Positions 34,500-43,124 of a stretch of DNA of 64,000 nucleotides are shown one piece after another. Under the pieces are notes generated by a model. The model was given only the letters and a program-made list of their open reading frames with translations, was not told the DNA's origin and made no database searches. The translations under genes and the position numbers were made by a program. The DNA lies in NCBI GenBank assembly GCA_963787645.1, contig CAWBDS010000003.1:868001-932000 (forward strand). The letters are read 5' to 3'. Source of the DNA: Palsa-504 sp963787645 (lineage in GTDB: Bacteria; Actinomycetota; Actinomycetes; Streptosporangiales; Streptosporangiaceae). Numbering within the stretch: the first letter of the stretch is position 1; each line of letters opens with the position of its first letter.

Positions 34500-35261
34500 T
34501 CAGGAGACCCTGCGCCGGTAGGAGATGCTGGCCACGGAGCAGGCCACGACCAAGATGCCAGCGCACCAGGCCAGGGCGGTCCAGACGCTGGGGCCGGCCG
34601 GCTGCCTGGTCAACAGATCGCGGATCGTGTTCACGATGGAGGTCACCGGCTGCTGGTCGGCGAAGGCGCGTACCGGACCGGGCATGGTGCGGGTGGGCAC
34701 GAAGGCCGAGCTGATGAACGGCAGGAAGATGAGCGGGTAGGCGAACGCGCTCGCGCCGTCCACGCTTCTGGCGGTCAGGCCGGAGATCACCGCGATCCAG
34801 GTCAAGGCCAGGGTGAACAGGATGAGCAGGCCGGCCACCGCGAGCCAGGCCAGCACGTCGGCGCGCGTGCGGAAGCCCAGGCCGACGGCGACACCGACCA
34901 CGATTACCAGCGAGATCACCGTGGCGGCCAGCGTGGTCAGCACGTGCGCCCACAGCACGCACGACCGGGCGATCGGCATGGACTGGAATCGCTCGAAGAT
35001 CCCGCTGCCGATATCGGTGATGAGCCGCAGCGCGGTGTAGGCGATACCCGACGCGACGGTGATGAGCAGGATGCCGGGCAGCGCGTAGTCCACGTACGAG
35101 ACCGGCCCGGTCCGGATCGCGCCGCCGAACACGTAGACGAACATCACCATGATGGCGACCGGCGTGATCACGGTGGTGATGATGGTGTCCGGACTGCGCG
35201 TGACGTGGCGCATGGTCCGTCCGGTCAGGACGGCGGTGTCGCCGAAGAAGTGCGCGGCCAC
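34500..35261 (-). CDS. ABC-2 type transporter permease (DrrB-like)
   Basis: 253 residues with six membrane spans and the ABC-2 signature region (SSAFVPTRTMPGPVRAFADQQPVTSIVNTIR) typical of DrrB-type drug or lipid exporters in actinobacteria. It starts at ATG 35261, nine bases after the ATPase stop at 35271. With the ATPase it should form an export pump, probably for a hydrophobic compound sensed by the MerR regulator. The substrate is not predictable. Confidence 0.88.
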   Translation of the reverse strand: MAAHFFGDTAVLTGRTMRHVTRSPDTIITTVITPVAIMVMFVYVFGGAIRTGPVSYVDYALPGILLITVASGIAYTALRLITDIGSGIFERFQSMPIARSCVLWAHVLTTLAATVISLVIVVGVAVGLGFRTRADVLAWLAVAGLLILFTLALTWIAVISGLTARSVDGASAFAYPLIFLPFISSAFVPTRTMPGPVRAFADQQPVTSIVNTIRDLLTRQPAGPSVWTALAWCAGILVVACSVASISYRRRVS

Positions 35262-35270
35262 GGCCGCTCC

Positions 35271-36029
35271 TTACTTGTCGGGGCCGGTGACCGCGAAGAA
35301 GACGTCCTGCAGGGAGGGCTGCTTCTCGACGTATTCGACCCGGGCGGGCGGCAGCAGCCGCTTGAGCTCGGCCAGGGTGCCGTTGACGATGATCCGGCCC
35401 TGGTGCAAGATCGCGATCCGGTCGGCGAGCTGTTCGGCCTCGTCCAGGTACTGCGTGGTGAGCAGCACGGTCGTGCCGCCCTGGGCCAGCGCCTTGACCG
35501 CCTGCCACACCTCGATGCGCGCCTGCGGGTCCAGCCCGGCCGTCGGCTCGTCGAGGAAGATGACCGGCGGATTCCCGATCAGGCTCATCGCGATGTCCAG
35601 CCGGCGGCGCATGCCACCGGAGTACGTCGCGACCCGCCGGGTGCCCGCCTCGGTCAGCGAGAAACGCCGCAGCAGGTCACCGGCGACCGCGGCCGGGGCC
35701 TTGAGGTGCCGCAGCCTGGCCACCAGGACCAGGTTCTCCCGCCCGCTGAGGATCTCATCGACCGCCGCGAACTGCCCGGTGAGGCTGATGGACCCGCGCA
35801 CCCGGGCGGGCTGCGCCGCGACCTCGAAGCCGTTGACCCGGGCCGTCCCGGCATCGGCTCGGAGCAGCGTGCACAGGATCTTCACCACCGTGGTCTTGCC
35901 CGCCCCGTTCGAGCCGAGCAGGGCGAAGATGCTGCCCCGGGCCACCTCGAAATCCACGCCGCGCAGCACGCGCAGCTCCTGATATGACTTCTCCAGGCCC
36001 TGCACCTGGATGGCGGGCGGCACGCTCAT
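35271..36029 (-). CDS. ABC transporter ATP-binding protein (DrrA-like)
   Basis: 252 residues from ATG 36029 (an ATG at 36041 would add four). Complete ABC ATPase: Walker A LGSNGAGKTTVVK, Q-loop ISLTGQFAAVDE, signature TYSGGMRRRLDIA, Walker B VIFLDEPTAGLDP, and switch His replaced by Gln in LLTTQYLDEAEQL, as is usual for DrrA/CcmA-type proteins. The C-terminal domain ends VEYVEKQPSLQDVFFAVTG. It powers the ABC-2 permease encoded next. The operator-like palindrome upstream suggests MerR control. Confidence 0.9.
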   Translation of the reverse strand: MSVPPAIQVQGLEKSYQELRVLRGVDFEVARGSIFALLGSNGAGKTTVVKILCTLLRADAGTARVNGFEVAAQPARVRGSISLTGQFAAVDEILSGRENLVLVARLRHLKAPAAVAGDLLRRFSLTEAGTRRVATYSGGMRRRLDIAMSLIGNPPVIFLDEPTAGLDPQARIEVWQAVKALAQGGTTVLLTTQYLDEAEQLADRIAILHQGRIIVNGTLAELKRLLPPARVEYVEKQPSLQDVFFAVTGPDK

Positions 36030-36047
36030 GGCCGTCAGCATGCCGGG

Positions 36048-36062
36048 TTGACGCAACGTCAA
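36048..36062. promoter_or_regulatory. MerR-type operator palindrome
   Basis: TTGACG-CAA-CGTCAA is a perfect inverted repeat 19 bp before the ATPase start codon. MerR regulators bind such palindromes within the promoter spacer, and a MerR gene closes this operon, so autoregulation is likely. Confidence 0.55.
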
Positions 36063-36212
36063 GGTCAAGCCCGGAATCAATCCTTCCGGCGGGCTGGGCC
36101 GGAAGTCTCACTACGTGGGCAACCTGCCTCGCCATCTTCACCTGCGCTGATGACGAACTCATAATGAGGGCACGCGAGCCGCCGCCGCGGCGCTCGCGCG
36201 AGGAGGCGGACC

Positions 36213-37766
36213 ATGGCCGAGCCGACCACCGCGGACGTCGACGAGCTAGCCAAGTTCGGCTACAAGCAGGAGCTGGACCGGTCGCTCGGGATGTTCTCCT
36301 CGTTCGCGGCGGGGTTCAGCTACATCTCGATCATGACCGGGGTGTTCGAGCTGTTCTTCTTCGGCTTCGCCTCGGGCGGCCCGGCGTTCATCTGGACCTG
36401 GCCGGCCGTGTTCGCCGGGCAGTTCCTGGTCGCGCTCTGCTTCGCCGAACTGGCCGGGCAGTACCCGCTGGCCGGCTCGGTCTACCAGTGGTCCAAGCAG
36501 ATCGCCAAGCCGTTCACCTCATTTTTCGGCGGCTGGATCCTGAGCGTGGGCGCGATCGTCACGCTGGCCGCGGTGGCGGTGGCCTACCAGGTGGTCGCGC
36601 CGCAGATCTGGTCGGGGTTCGAGATAATCGGGACCAAGGCCGACATCGGGCAGGTGGCCACGGCGGGCGGGGCCAAGAACGCGCTGCTGCTGGCCGCGGC
36701 GCTGGTCGTGTTCACCACCATCATCAACATGGTCGGGGTCAAGACCATGGCCCGGATCAACAACTTCGGGGTGGCCGCCGAACTGGTCGGCGTCACGCTG
36801 CTGATCATCCTGCTCGCGGCGCACATCCACCGCGGCTTCGGGGTGGTGTTCGACACGTTCGGCACCGGCAAGGGCTATCCGTGGGGCTACTTCGGCGCGT
36901 TCCTGGTGGCCGGGCTGATGAGCGCGTACGTGATGTACGGGTTCGACACCGCCGGGTCGCTGGCCGAGGAGACGCTCAACCCGCGCAAGAACGCCCCGCC
37001 TGCCATCTTGCGCGCGCTGATCGCGGCCGGGATCGCGGGCCTGCTGGTCATCTTGTTCGGCGAGATGTCGGTGCCGAACATCCACTCCCCGCAGCTCGGC
37101 ACCTCGGGGCTGCCGTTCCTGGTCAAGGCCGCGCTGGGCAACACGGTCGGCGACGTGTTCCTGATCGACTCGCTGATCGCGATCACCGTGTGCAGCCTGG
37201 CCGTGCACGCGGGCGGGATCCGGATGATCTTCACCATGGGCCGGGACGGCCGGCTGCCGTTCGCGTCGGCCGTGGCCAAGGTGCACGGCAAGTCCAAGAC
37301 GCCGCTGGTCCCCTCGATCGTCATCGGCGTGATCACCATCTTGCTGCTGGTGCTGAACGTCGGTAACCAGCGGGCGTTCTTCGTGCTCACCTCGGTGGCG
37401 ATCATCATGTTCTACATCGCCTACCTGTGCGTCACCGGGCCGCTGCTGATCGCGCGGCTGCGCGGCAAGTGGCCCACCCCGGAGCACGGGCCGTACTTCA
37501 ACATGGGCCGCTGGGGCCTGGTGGTCAACGTGCTGGCGGTCGTCTTCCAGGTCGGCGTCATGGTCAACCTGGCCTGGCCGCGCCCGGCGGTGTACGGCGG
37601 GGACCACTGGTACTTCCAGTGGGGCGCGTTCACCTTTACCGGCCTGCTCGGGGCCGTCGGCGTGATCTACTACTTCGCCAAGCTCCGCGGCCGCTCGGCC
37701 AGCGTGCTGGCCGAGCACCGGGCCGACACGCCGGTGGCGGTCGGCGCGGCCGACGAGCCCGTCTGA
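36213..37766 (+). CDS. APC-family amino acid/amine permease
   Basis: 517 residues from ATG 36213 after GAGGAGG. About 12-14 membrane helices. The N-terminal DRSLGMFSSFAAGFSYISIMTG and GQYPLAGSVYQWSKQI match the APC superfamily (amino acid/choline/GABA permeases), helices 1 and 3. Substrate residues do not identify the ligand. The DUF294/CBS gene starts three bases after its stop, so the transporter is probably made together with that regulator or enzyme. It is divergent from the MerR/ABC operon. Confidence 0.88.
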   Translation: MAEPTTADVDELAKFGYKQELDRSLGMFSSFAAGFSYISIMTGVFELFFFGFASGGPAFIWTWPAVFAGQFLVALCFAELAGQYPLAGSVYQWSKQIAKPFTSFFGGWILSVGAIVTLAAVAVAYQVVAPQIWSGFEIIGTKADIGQVATAGGAKNALLLAAALVVFTTIINMVGVKTMARINNFGVAAELVGVTLLIILLAAHIHRGFGVVFDTFGTGKGYPWGYFGAFLVAGLMSAYVMYGFDTAGSLAEETLNPRKNAPPAILRALIAAGIAGLLVILFGEMSVPNIHSPQLGTSGLPFLVKAALGNTVGDVFLIDSLIAITVCSLAVHAGGIRMIFTMGRDGRLPFASAVAKVHGKSKTPLVPSIVIGVITILLLVLNVGNQRAFFVLTSVAIIMFYIAYLCVTGPLLIARLRGKWPTPEHGPYFNMGRWGLVVNVLAVVFQVGVMVNLAWPRPAVYGGDHWYFQWGAFTFTGLLGAVGVIYYFAKLRGRSASVLAEHRADTPVAVGAADEPV

Positions 37767-37769
37767 CCG

Positions 37770-39554
37770 ATGGCCGGTCCCGGCCCGGCGCAGGACGTGG
37801 CCGGCTTCCTGGGCTCGCGGCCGCCGTTCAACGCGGTCGGTCCGGACGACCTGAGCCGGGTCGCCGCGGTGACCGGCGTCGAGGTCAGCCCGCGGGGCGC
37901 CACGATCTTCTCCCAGGGCGCGGGGCCGGTGCAGGACCTGCGGATGGTCCGCTCCGGGTCGGTCGAGGTCGTGTACGACGGACGGGTGCTGGACCGGCTC
38001 GGGCCGGGCGAGCTGTTCGGTCAGGCCTCGATGATCTCGGGGCTGCCGACCGGCTTCGAGGCCCGGGCGGGCGAGGACACGGTGTGCTACCGCATCCCGG
38101 CCGACGTGGTGCGCCCGCTGCTGGCCCGGCAGCCGGTCGGCGCGCTGATCGAGGAGCCGGTCGGGACGCTGATCCGCCGGGCGCCGGTGGTGTGCCCAGG
38201 CGGGACGCCGATCCGGGCGGCGGCGCAGCAGATGACGGCCGCGGGGGCCAGCGCGATCCTGGTCCGGCACGGGGACACGTTCGGCATCGTGACCGACAGC
38301 GACCTGCGGACCCGGGTGATCGCGGCGGGGCTGAGCCCGGACGAGCCGGTCTCGGCGGTCATGACCGAGCCCGCGTACACGGTGCGGGCCGACCGGCTGG
38401 CCGGCGACGTGCTGCTGGACATGCTGGAGCGCAACGTGCACCACCTGCCGGTGCTGTCCGCGGCGGGCGAGCTGCTGGGCGTGGTCGACGACGGCGACCT
38501 GGTGGCCGCCGAGGGACGGCTGCCGCTGCTGCTGCGCCGGGCCATCGGCCTGGCCCAGACCCCGGCGGCGGTGGCCGCCGCCGCGGCCGGGCTGGGCCCG
38601 GCGATTATCGCGCTGTGCGACGCGCGGGTGCCGGCCGAGCAGGTGGCGGCGGTGCGTTCGGTGGTGCTGGACGCACTGACCCGGCGGCTGACCGAGCTGG
38701 CCATCCGGGACGCGGGGCCGCCGCCGGCCCCGTTCACCTGGTTCGCGCTGGGCAGCCTGGCCCGGCGCGAGACGGTGCCGTCCTCGGACGTGGACAGCGC
38801 GCTGGCCTGGCAGGGCGACGACCCCGGCCCGGCCGGGTACTTCCAGCGGCTGGCCGCGACGGTCAACGACGGCCTGCGGGCCTGCGAGCTGGCGCCCGAC
38901 GCGCACGGCGCGAACGCGGCCAACCCGCTGTTCGCCCGGTCGCTGGGTTCGTGGCGGGCCCTGACCGGGCGGCTGAGCGAGCACCCGGAGCAGGAAGAGG
39001 CGCTGCTGCTGGCCTCGCTGGTCACCGACGCCCGCCCGGTGTTCAGCACCGGAGCCTGGACCGGCGGCAGCCTGTGGCCCGCCGCGCCCGGCCCGGCCGA
39101 CCTGCGGCGGCTGCTGGCCGAGTTCGCGCTGTCGTTCCGGCCGCCCACCGGGTTCTGGCGCGAGTTCGTGGTCGAGCATTCTGGGGAGCGCCGCGGCCAG
39201 CTCGACCTCAAGCACGGCGGCCTGATCCCGATCGTGGACCTGGCCCGGTGGGCCGGGATGGGCGCGGGCGTGACCAGCGGATCGACGCTGGACCGGCTGC
39301 GGGCCGCGGGGGCGGCCGGGACGATCGAGGATACGGAGGCGCAGACGCTGACCGAGGCGTTCGAGTTCATCTTCGCGCTGCGGCTGGACCATCAGGTGGA
39401 GCAGCTACGCCGCGGCCAGCCGCCGGATGACTTCATCGATCCCAAGACGCTGAACCCGCTGGCCCGGTCCTACCTGCGGGAGGCGTTCCGGGCCGTGGCC
39501 TCGGTGCAGGCCGGGCTGTCCGCCGAGCTGTCGCTCGGCGTCCGCTGGGGCTGA
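37770..39554 (+). CDS. Cyclic-nucleotide-binding/CBS/DUF294 nucleotidyltransferase-like protein
   Basis: 594 residues. Order of domains: a cNMP-binding-like beta-barrel (about 15-125, LRMVRSGSVEVVYDGRVLDRL), two CBS motifs (about 135-245, ILVRHGDTFGIVTDSDLRTRV and HHLPVLSAAGELLGVVDDGDL), then a DUF294 nucleotidyltransferase-like domain with FTWFALGSLARRETVPSSDVDSAL, the GS-x10-DxD pattern of GlnD-like transferases, and a C-terminal helical domain. Such proteins resemble GlnD sensors and may modify a partner in response to nucleotides. Coupling to an amino acid permease suggests control of uptake. Confidence 0.85.
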   Translation: MAGPGPAQDVAGFLGSRPPFNAVGPDDLSRVAAVTGVEVSPRGATIFSQGAGPVQDLRMVRSGSVEVVYDGRVLDRLGPGELFGQASMISGLPTGFEARAGEDTVCYRIPADVVRPLLARQPVGALIEEPVGTLIRRAPVVCPGGTPIRAAAQQMTAAGASAILVRHGDTFGIVTDSDLRTRVIAAGLSPDEPVSAVMTEPAYTVRADRLAGDVLLDMLERNVHHLPVLSAAGELLGVVDDGDLVAAEGRLPLLLRRAIGLAQTPAAVAAAAAGLGPAIIALCDARVPAEQVAAVRSVVLDALTRRLTELAIRDAGPPPAPFTWFALGSLARRETVPSSDVDSALAWQGDDPGPAGYFQRLAATVNDGLRACELAPDAHGANAANPLFARSLGSWRALTGRLSEHPEQEEALLLASLVTDARPVFSTGAWTGGSLWPAAPGPADLRRLLAEFALSFRPPTGFWREFVVEHSGERRGQLDLKHGGLIPIVDLARWAGMGAGVTSGSTLDRLRAAGAAGTIEDTEAQTLTEAFEFIFALRLDHQVEQLRRGQPPDDFIDPKTLNPLARSYLREAFRAVASVQAGLSAELSLGVRWG

Positions 39555-39574
39555 AGCCGCGGCGGCCGGGCGGA

Positions 39575-40819
39575 TCAGTGGCTTGACGCCCAGGCGGACT
39601 CCTCGCCGATCACGTCCTGGAGCACGTTGCCCAGGGTGAGCCAGTACTCGTAGCCGTGATAGCCCCACGCGGGGCCGGTCCCGCCGAGCTGGCCCGTGGC
39701 CTGGTCGTCGTTCACCACGGGCCGGGTGCGGCTGGCCCCGGCCACGCTGGTGACCTGGAGCCAGTTGGCCCCGCCACCGGTTTGGCAGCTCGCCGAGTAC
39801 AGGCCGGGGTAGCTGACCCACGGAGTGGAAACCGGCTCGGTCAGCCGACCCGAGTCGATCGGGAACTTGGTGGTCTGAGAGGCCGTGACCAGGTAGGGGT
39901 CCAGGTCGCCGGGGCCGCCGTCCAGGGCCGCCGGGTTGACGCAGGCGACCTGCTGGCCGCCCTTGGCCGTCTGGCCGGACTGCAGGCTCGTGCCCTGGCC
40001 CGGCCTGCCGAACACCGAGTCGGGCGGCGGCTGTGCCGGGTAGGACGAGAAGGCGATCGCGCACCCCGTCTGCGGGCCGGCGGTGCACAACGGGACCTTG
40101 GCAAAGGTGGCGCCGACCGTCTTGCCCACCGGGACCTGGAGGTTGCCGCCGACGAGTACCACGACCACCAGGCGGCGCAGGATCGACGGCTCGTGATCGA
40201 GCTGGGCGGAGATGAGGTGGATGAGGATCGCGGAGCCCTGGGAGTCCCCGACCAGGATGATCGGTTTGCCGTCGCTATGGGCCAGGAACCACTGCCAGGC
40301 GGGGAGCACGCTGTCGTAGGCGACGGTGAACGTCGAGCTCAGGACCGCCTCGTCGCCCGCCAGCCCGTTCTTCACGCTGGTCCAGGTCTGCGAGCGGTAG
40401 GAGGGTGCCCATACGTGGCAGACCTGCGACAGCGGAGCGCCTTGCTCGTTCGCGACGTACATGTCCAGGCTGGTCGGCGCCAGGCCGGTGTTGGCCGTGC
40501 TGGCCAGGCTGTCGGTCGGGTGGACGTAAAAGCAGTCGAACTTCGAGGCCGTCGCCGAGTGCGGCCAGGTCGCCGGCGTCAAGGCGCCGTCCGCGGTCAC
40601 GGTGGTGGCGGCGAGACCGGAGGCGCAGGGATCAGCGGTCTGGCCGGGCCGGCACAACCAGACGGGACCCGCGGGGCTGCTCGAGCCACTGCTGCTGCTC
40701 GACCCGCTGCCGCTGCTCGAGCAACCGCCGGCCAGCAACCCCGCCGCGATCACCAGTACCGCGCCCGCTACCACGGGCCGGCGGCGCCGGCCGTCCTGGC
40801 TTGCTTGCTCATGGCTCAC
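39575..40819 (-). CDS. Secreted lipoprotein, DUF3089 (alpha/beta-hydrolase-like)
   Basis: About 414 residues from GTG 40819 (an earlier start at 40864 is possible). The signal peptide ends in the lipobox LLAGGC (lipidated Cys ~33) followed by a Ser/Gly-rich linker. The DUF3089 domain follows: ASKFDCFYVHPTDSL, then the nucleophile elbow ILVGDSQGSAILIHLI with Ser in GDSQG, and GGNLQVPVG. DUF3089 proteins are predicted extracellular esterases or lipases. It is the last gene on the left of hypF; they share orientation but are 58 bp apart. Confidence 0.85.
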   Translation of the reverse strand: MSHEQASQDGRRRRPVVAGAVLVIAAGLLAGGCSSSGSGSSSSSGSSSPAGPVWLCRPGQTADPCASGLAATTVTADGALTPATWPHSATASKFDCFYVHPTDSLASTANTGLAPTSLDMYVANEQGAPLSQVCHVWAPSYRSQTWTSVKNGLAGDEAVLSSTFTVAYDSVLPAWQWFLAHSDGKPIILVGDSQGSAILIHLISAQLDHEPSILRRLVVVVLVGGNLQVPVGKTVGATFAKVPLCTAGPQTGCAIAFSSYPAQPPPDSVFGRPGQGTSLQSGQTAKGGQQVACVNPAALDGGPGDLDPYLVTASQTTKFPIDSGRLTEPVSTPWVSYPGLYSASCQTGGGANWLQVTSVAGASRTRPVVNDDQATGQLGGTGPAWGYHGYEYWLTLGNVLQDVIGEESAWASSH

Positions 40820-40877
40820 GGTGACACGGCAGGCCGAGTCCGCGGCAGGGGTGGAACCACCCACACCGCTTACCTGT

Positions 40878-43124
40878 TCAGCCAGTCCGGTCCCGGGCGG
40901 CGGCGATGACGGCCTGGCCCAGGCTGATGCCGCCGTCGTTGCACGGGAACCGGGAGTGGGTCAGCACCCGGAACCCGCGGGCCTCCAGCCGGGCCACGGT
41001 GGCGTGCAGCAGCAGCATGTTCTGGAACACCCCGCCGGACAGCGCCACGGTGTCCAGGTCATGGCGCTCGCGCACCAGCACACAGCCCGCTTCGATGGCG
41101 GCCGCGACGCCATGGTGGAAACGAGCGGCGATGACGGGGGCAGGAACGTTGGCCGTTAGGTCCAAAATAAGCGCGGACAGGAGGTCGGCGGCCCGGATCT
41201 GGAACGGGTCCCCGGCCACGACGGCGGCCGGGTAGACGCCGGCCTCGGCGGGGTCGGCCCGCTGCTCGAACTCGATGGCGGCCTGGCCCTCGTAGTTGAT
41301 CGTGTCCCGGACGCCGAGCAGCGCCGCGGCGGCGTCGAACAGCCGGCCCGCGCTGGAGGTGAGCGGGGCGTTGACGCCCTTGGCCGCCATGGCGGTGACC
41401 GCGGTCCAGCGGTCCTGGTGGCGCCGGGCCACGTCCAGGTCGTCGCGGTCCAGGTAGGCGGCGGCCATCCGCCAGGGCTCGCGGATCGCGGCCGTGCCGC
41501 CGGGCATCGGGACCGGGGCCAGGTGGCCGGCCCGCTCGAAGCCGGCCAGGTCGGCAACGAGGAACTCACCGCCCCAGATGGTGCCGTCGGTGCCGTAGCC
41601 GGTGCCGTCGAAGGCGACTCCGATCACCGGGCCGGCCGCGTCGTGGTCGGCCAGGCAGGAGGCGACGTGGGCGTGGTGGTGCTGCACCGGTTGCAGGTCG
41701 ACGCCGTCCAGGTCGAGGGCGTACTTGGTGGACAGGTACTCCGGGTGCAGGTCGTGCGCCACCACCTGCGGCTCGATGTCGAACAGGCGGCGGAAGTGGT
41801 CGATGCCTTCAGTGAAGGAGCGCAGGGTCTCGGCGTTCTCCAGGTCGCCGACGTGGTGCGAGACGAACGCGTGCCGGCCTTTGGCCAGGCAGAACGTGTT
41901 CTTCAGCTCGGCACCGCAGGCCAGGACCGGGCGCGGGAACCCGGCCGGGACGGTGACCGGCTCGGGGACGTAGCCGCGTGAGCGGCGGACCAGCATCGGG
42001 CGGCCGCGGAAGGTCCGGGCCACCGAGTCGTCGGTGCGGATGTGGATGGCCCGGTCGTGGGCCAGGAACGCGCCGGCGATCGGGCCGAGCCGGTCCAGCG
42101 CGTCGTCGTCTCGGTAGGCGATCGGCTCGTCGGACACGTTGCCGCTGGTCAAGACGATCGGACGGGCCACGGTCTGGACGAGCAGGTGGTGCAGCGGGGT
42201 GTAGGGCAGCAGGACGCCCAGGGAGCGGTTGCCGGGGGCGACGGCCGGGGCGACGGCGGTAGCCGAGTGCCGGGGCAGCAGCACGATGGGACGAGCGGCG
42301 CTGGTCAGCAGGGCAGCGGCGGCCTGGTCGACCTCGACGAGTTCACGGGCCTGGGCCAGGTCTTTGATCAAGACCGCGAAGGGTTTATCTTCGCGGTGCT
42401 TGCGGGCGCGCAGCGTGGCGGCGGCCTGGTCGCAGGCGGCGTCGACGGCCAGGTGGTAGCCGCCCAGGCCTTTGATGGCCAGGATGCGGCCCTGGCTGAG
42501 CAGATCGGCGGCGCTGGTCAGGGGGTCGCCGGGGAGCGGCTGGCCGTCTTGGTCGTGCAGGGTGAGCTTCGGGCCGCAGGCGGGACAGCAGGTGGGCTGG
42601 GCGTGGAAGCGGCGATCGGCCGGGTCGTGGTACTCGGCGGCGCACGCTTGGCACATGGTGAACGGGGCCATGGTGGTGAACGGACGGTCGTAGGGGACGT
42701 CGCGGACGATGGTGAACCGGGGGCCGCAGTTGGTGCAGTTGATGAACGGGTAGCGGTAGCGGCGGTTGTTCGGGTCGGCCAGCTCGCGCAGGCAGTCGGC
42801 GCAGGTCGCGGTGTCGGCGGAGACCAGCGTCCGGCGCGGGCCGACCGGTCCACTGGGCGCGATGGCGAAGGCGGTGCCGCCGGCCGGGGCGATGGGGCGG
42901 GCGGTGATGCGCTCGACCCGCGCTAGCGGGGGCGGGTTGCGCTCGAGCTGGCGCAAGAACTCGCTGACCGCCGCTTGCGGCCCCTCGACCTCGGCGAACA
43001 CGCCGTCCACGTCATTGCCGACGAACCCGGCCAGGCCCAGGCCGGTGGCCAGGGTGTAGACGAACGGGCGGAAGCCGACGCCCTGGACGATGCCCTCGAC
43101 CCGGATCGCGGCGCGGATCGTCAT
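40878..43124 (-). CDS. hypF: Carbamoyltransferase HypF
   Basis: 748 residues from ATG 43124, normal length. Domains in order: acylphosphatase-like (RVEGIVQGVGFRPFVYTLA), two zinc fingers (CADCLRELAD...NCTNCGPRFT and CQACAAEYHD...CCPACGP), YrdC-like (ILAIKGLGGYHLAVDA), and Kae1-like (VQHHHAHVASCLADH, VAFDGTGYGTDGTIWGGE). It activates carbamoyl phosphate and hands the carbamoyl group to the HypE C-terminal Cys. It lies 7.2 kb from hypE, on the opposite strand. Its start overlaps the PatB-like gene stop (ATGA), so the two are coupled. Confidence 0.95.
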   Translation of the reverse strand: MTIRAAIRVEGIVQGVGFRPFVYTLATGLGLAGFVGNDVDGVFAEVEGPQAAVSEFLRQLERNPPPLARVERITARPIAPAGGTAFAIAPSGPVGPRRTLVSADTATCADCLRELADPNNRRYRYPFINCTNCGPRFTIVRDVPYDRPFTTMAPFTMCQACAAEYHDPADRRFHAQPTCCPACGPKLTLHDQDGQPLPGDPLTSAADLLSQGRILAIKGLGGYHLAVDAACDQAAATLRARKHREDKPFAVLIKDLAQARELVEVDQAAAALLTSAARPIVLLPRHSATAVAPAVAPGNRSLGVLLPYTPLHHLLVQTVARPIVLTSGNVSDEPIAYRDDDALDRLGPIAGAFLAHDRAIHIRTDDSVARTFRGRPMLVRRSRGYVPEPVTVPAGFPRPVLACGAELKNTFCLAKGRHAFVSHHVGDLENAETLRSFTEGIDHFRRLFDIEPQVVAHDLHPEYLSTKYALDLDGVDLQPVQHHHAHVASCLADHDAAGPVIGVAFDGTGYGTDGTIWGGEFLVADLAGFERAGHLAPVPMPGGTAAIREPWRMAAAYLDRDDLDVARRHQDRWTAVTAMAAKGVNAPLTSSAGRLFDAAAALLGVRDTINYEGQAAIEFEQRADPAEAGVYPAAVVAGDPFQIRAADLLSALILDLTANVPAPVIAARFHHGVAAAIEAGCVLVRERHDLDTVALSGGVFQNMLLLHATVARLEARGFRVLTHSRFPCNDGGISLGQAVIAAARDRTG

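Noticed and set aside
36519..39392. 957-codon minus-strand ORF opposite the permease and DUF294 genes
   Set aside because: Low-complexity His/Arg/Gln sequence; clearly a mirror of real genes on the plus strand.
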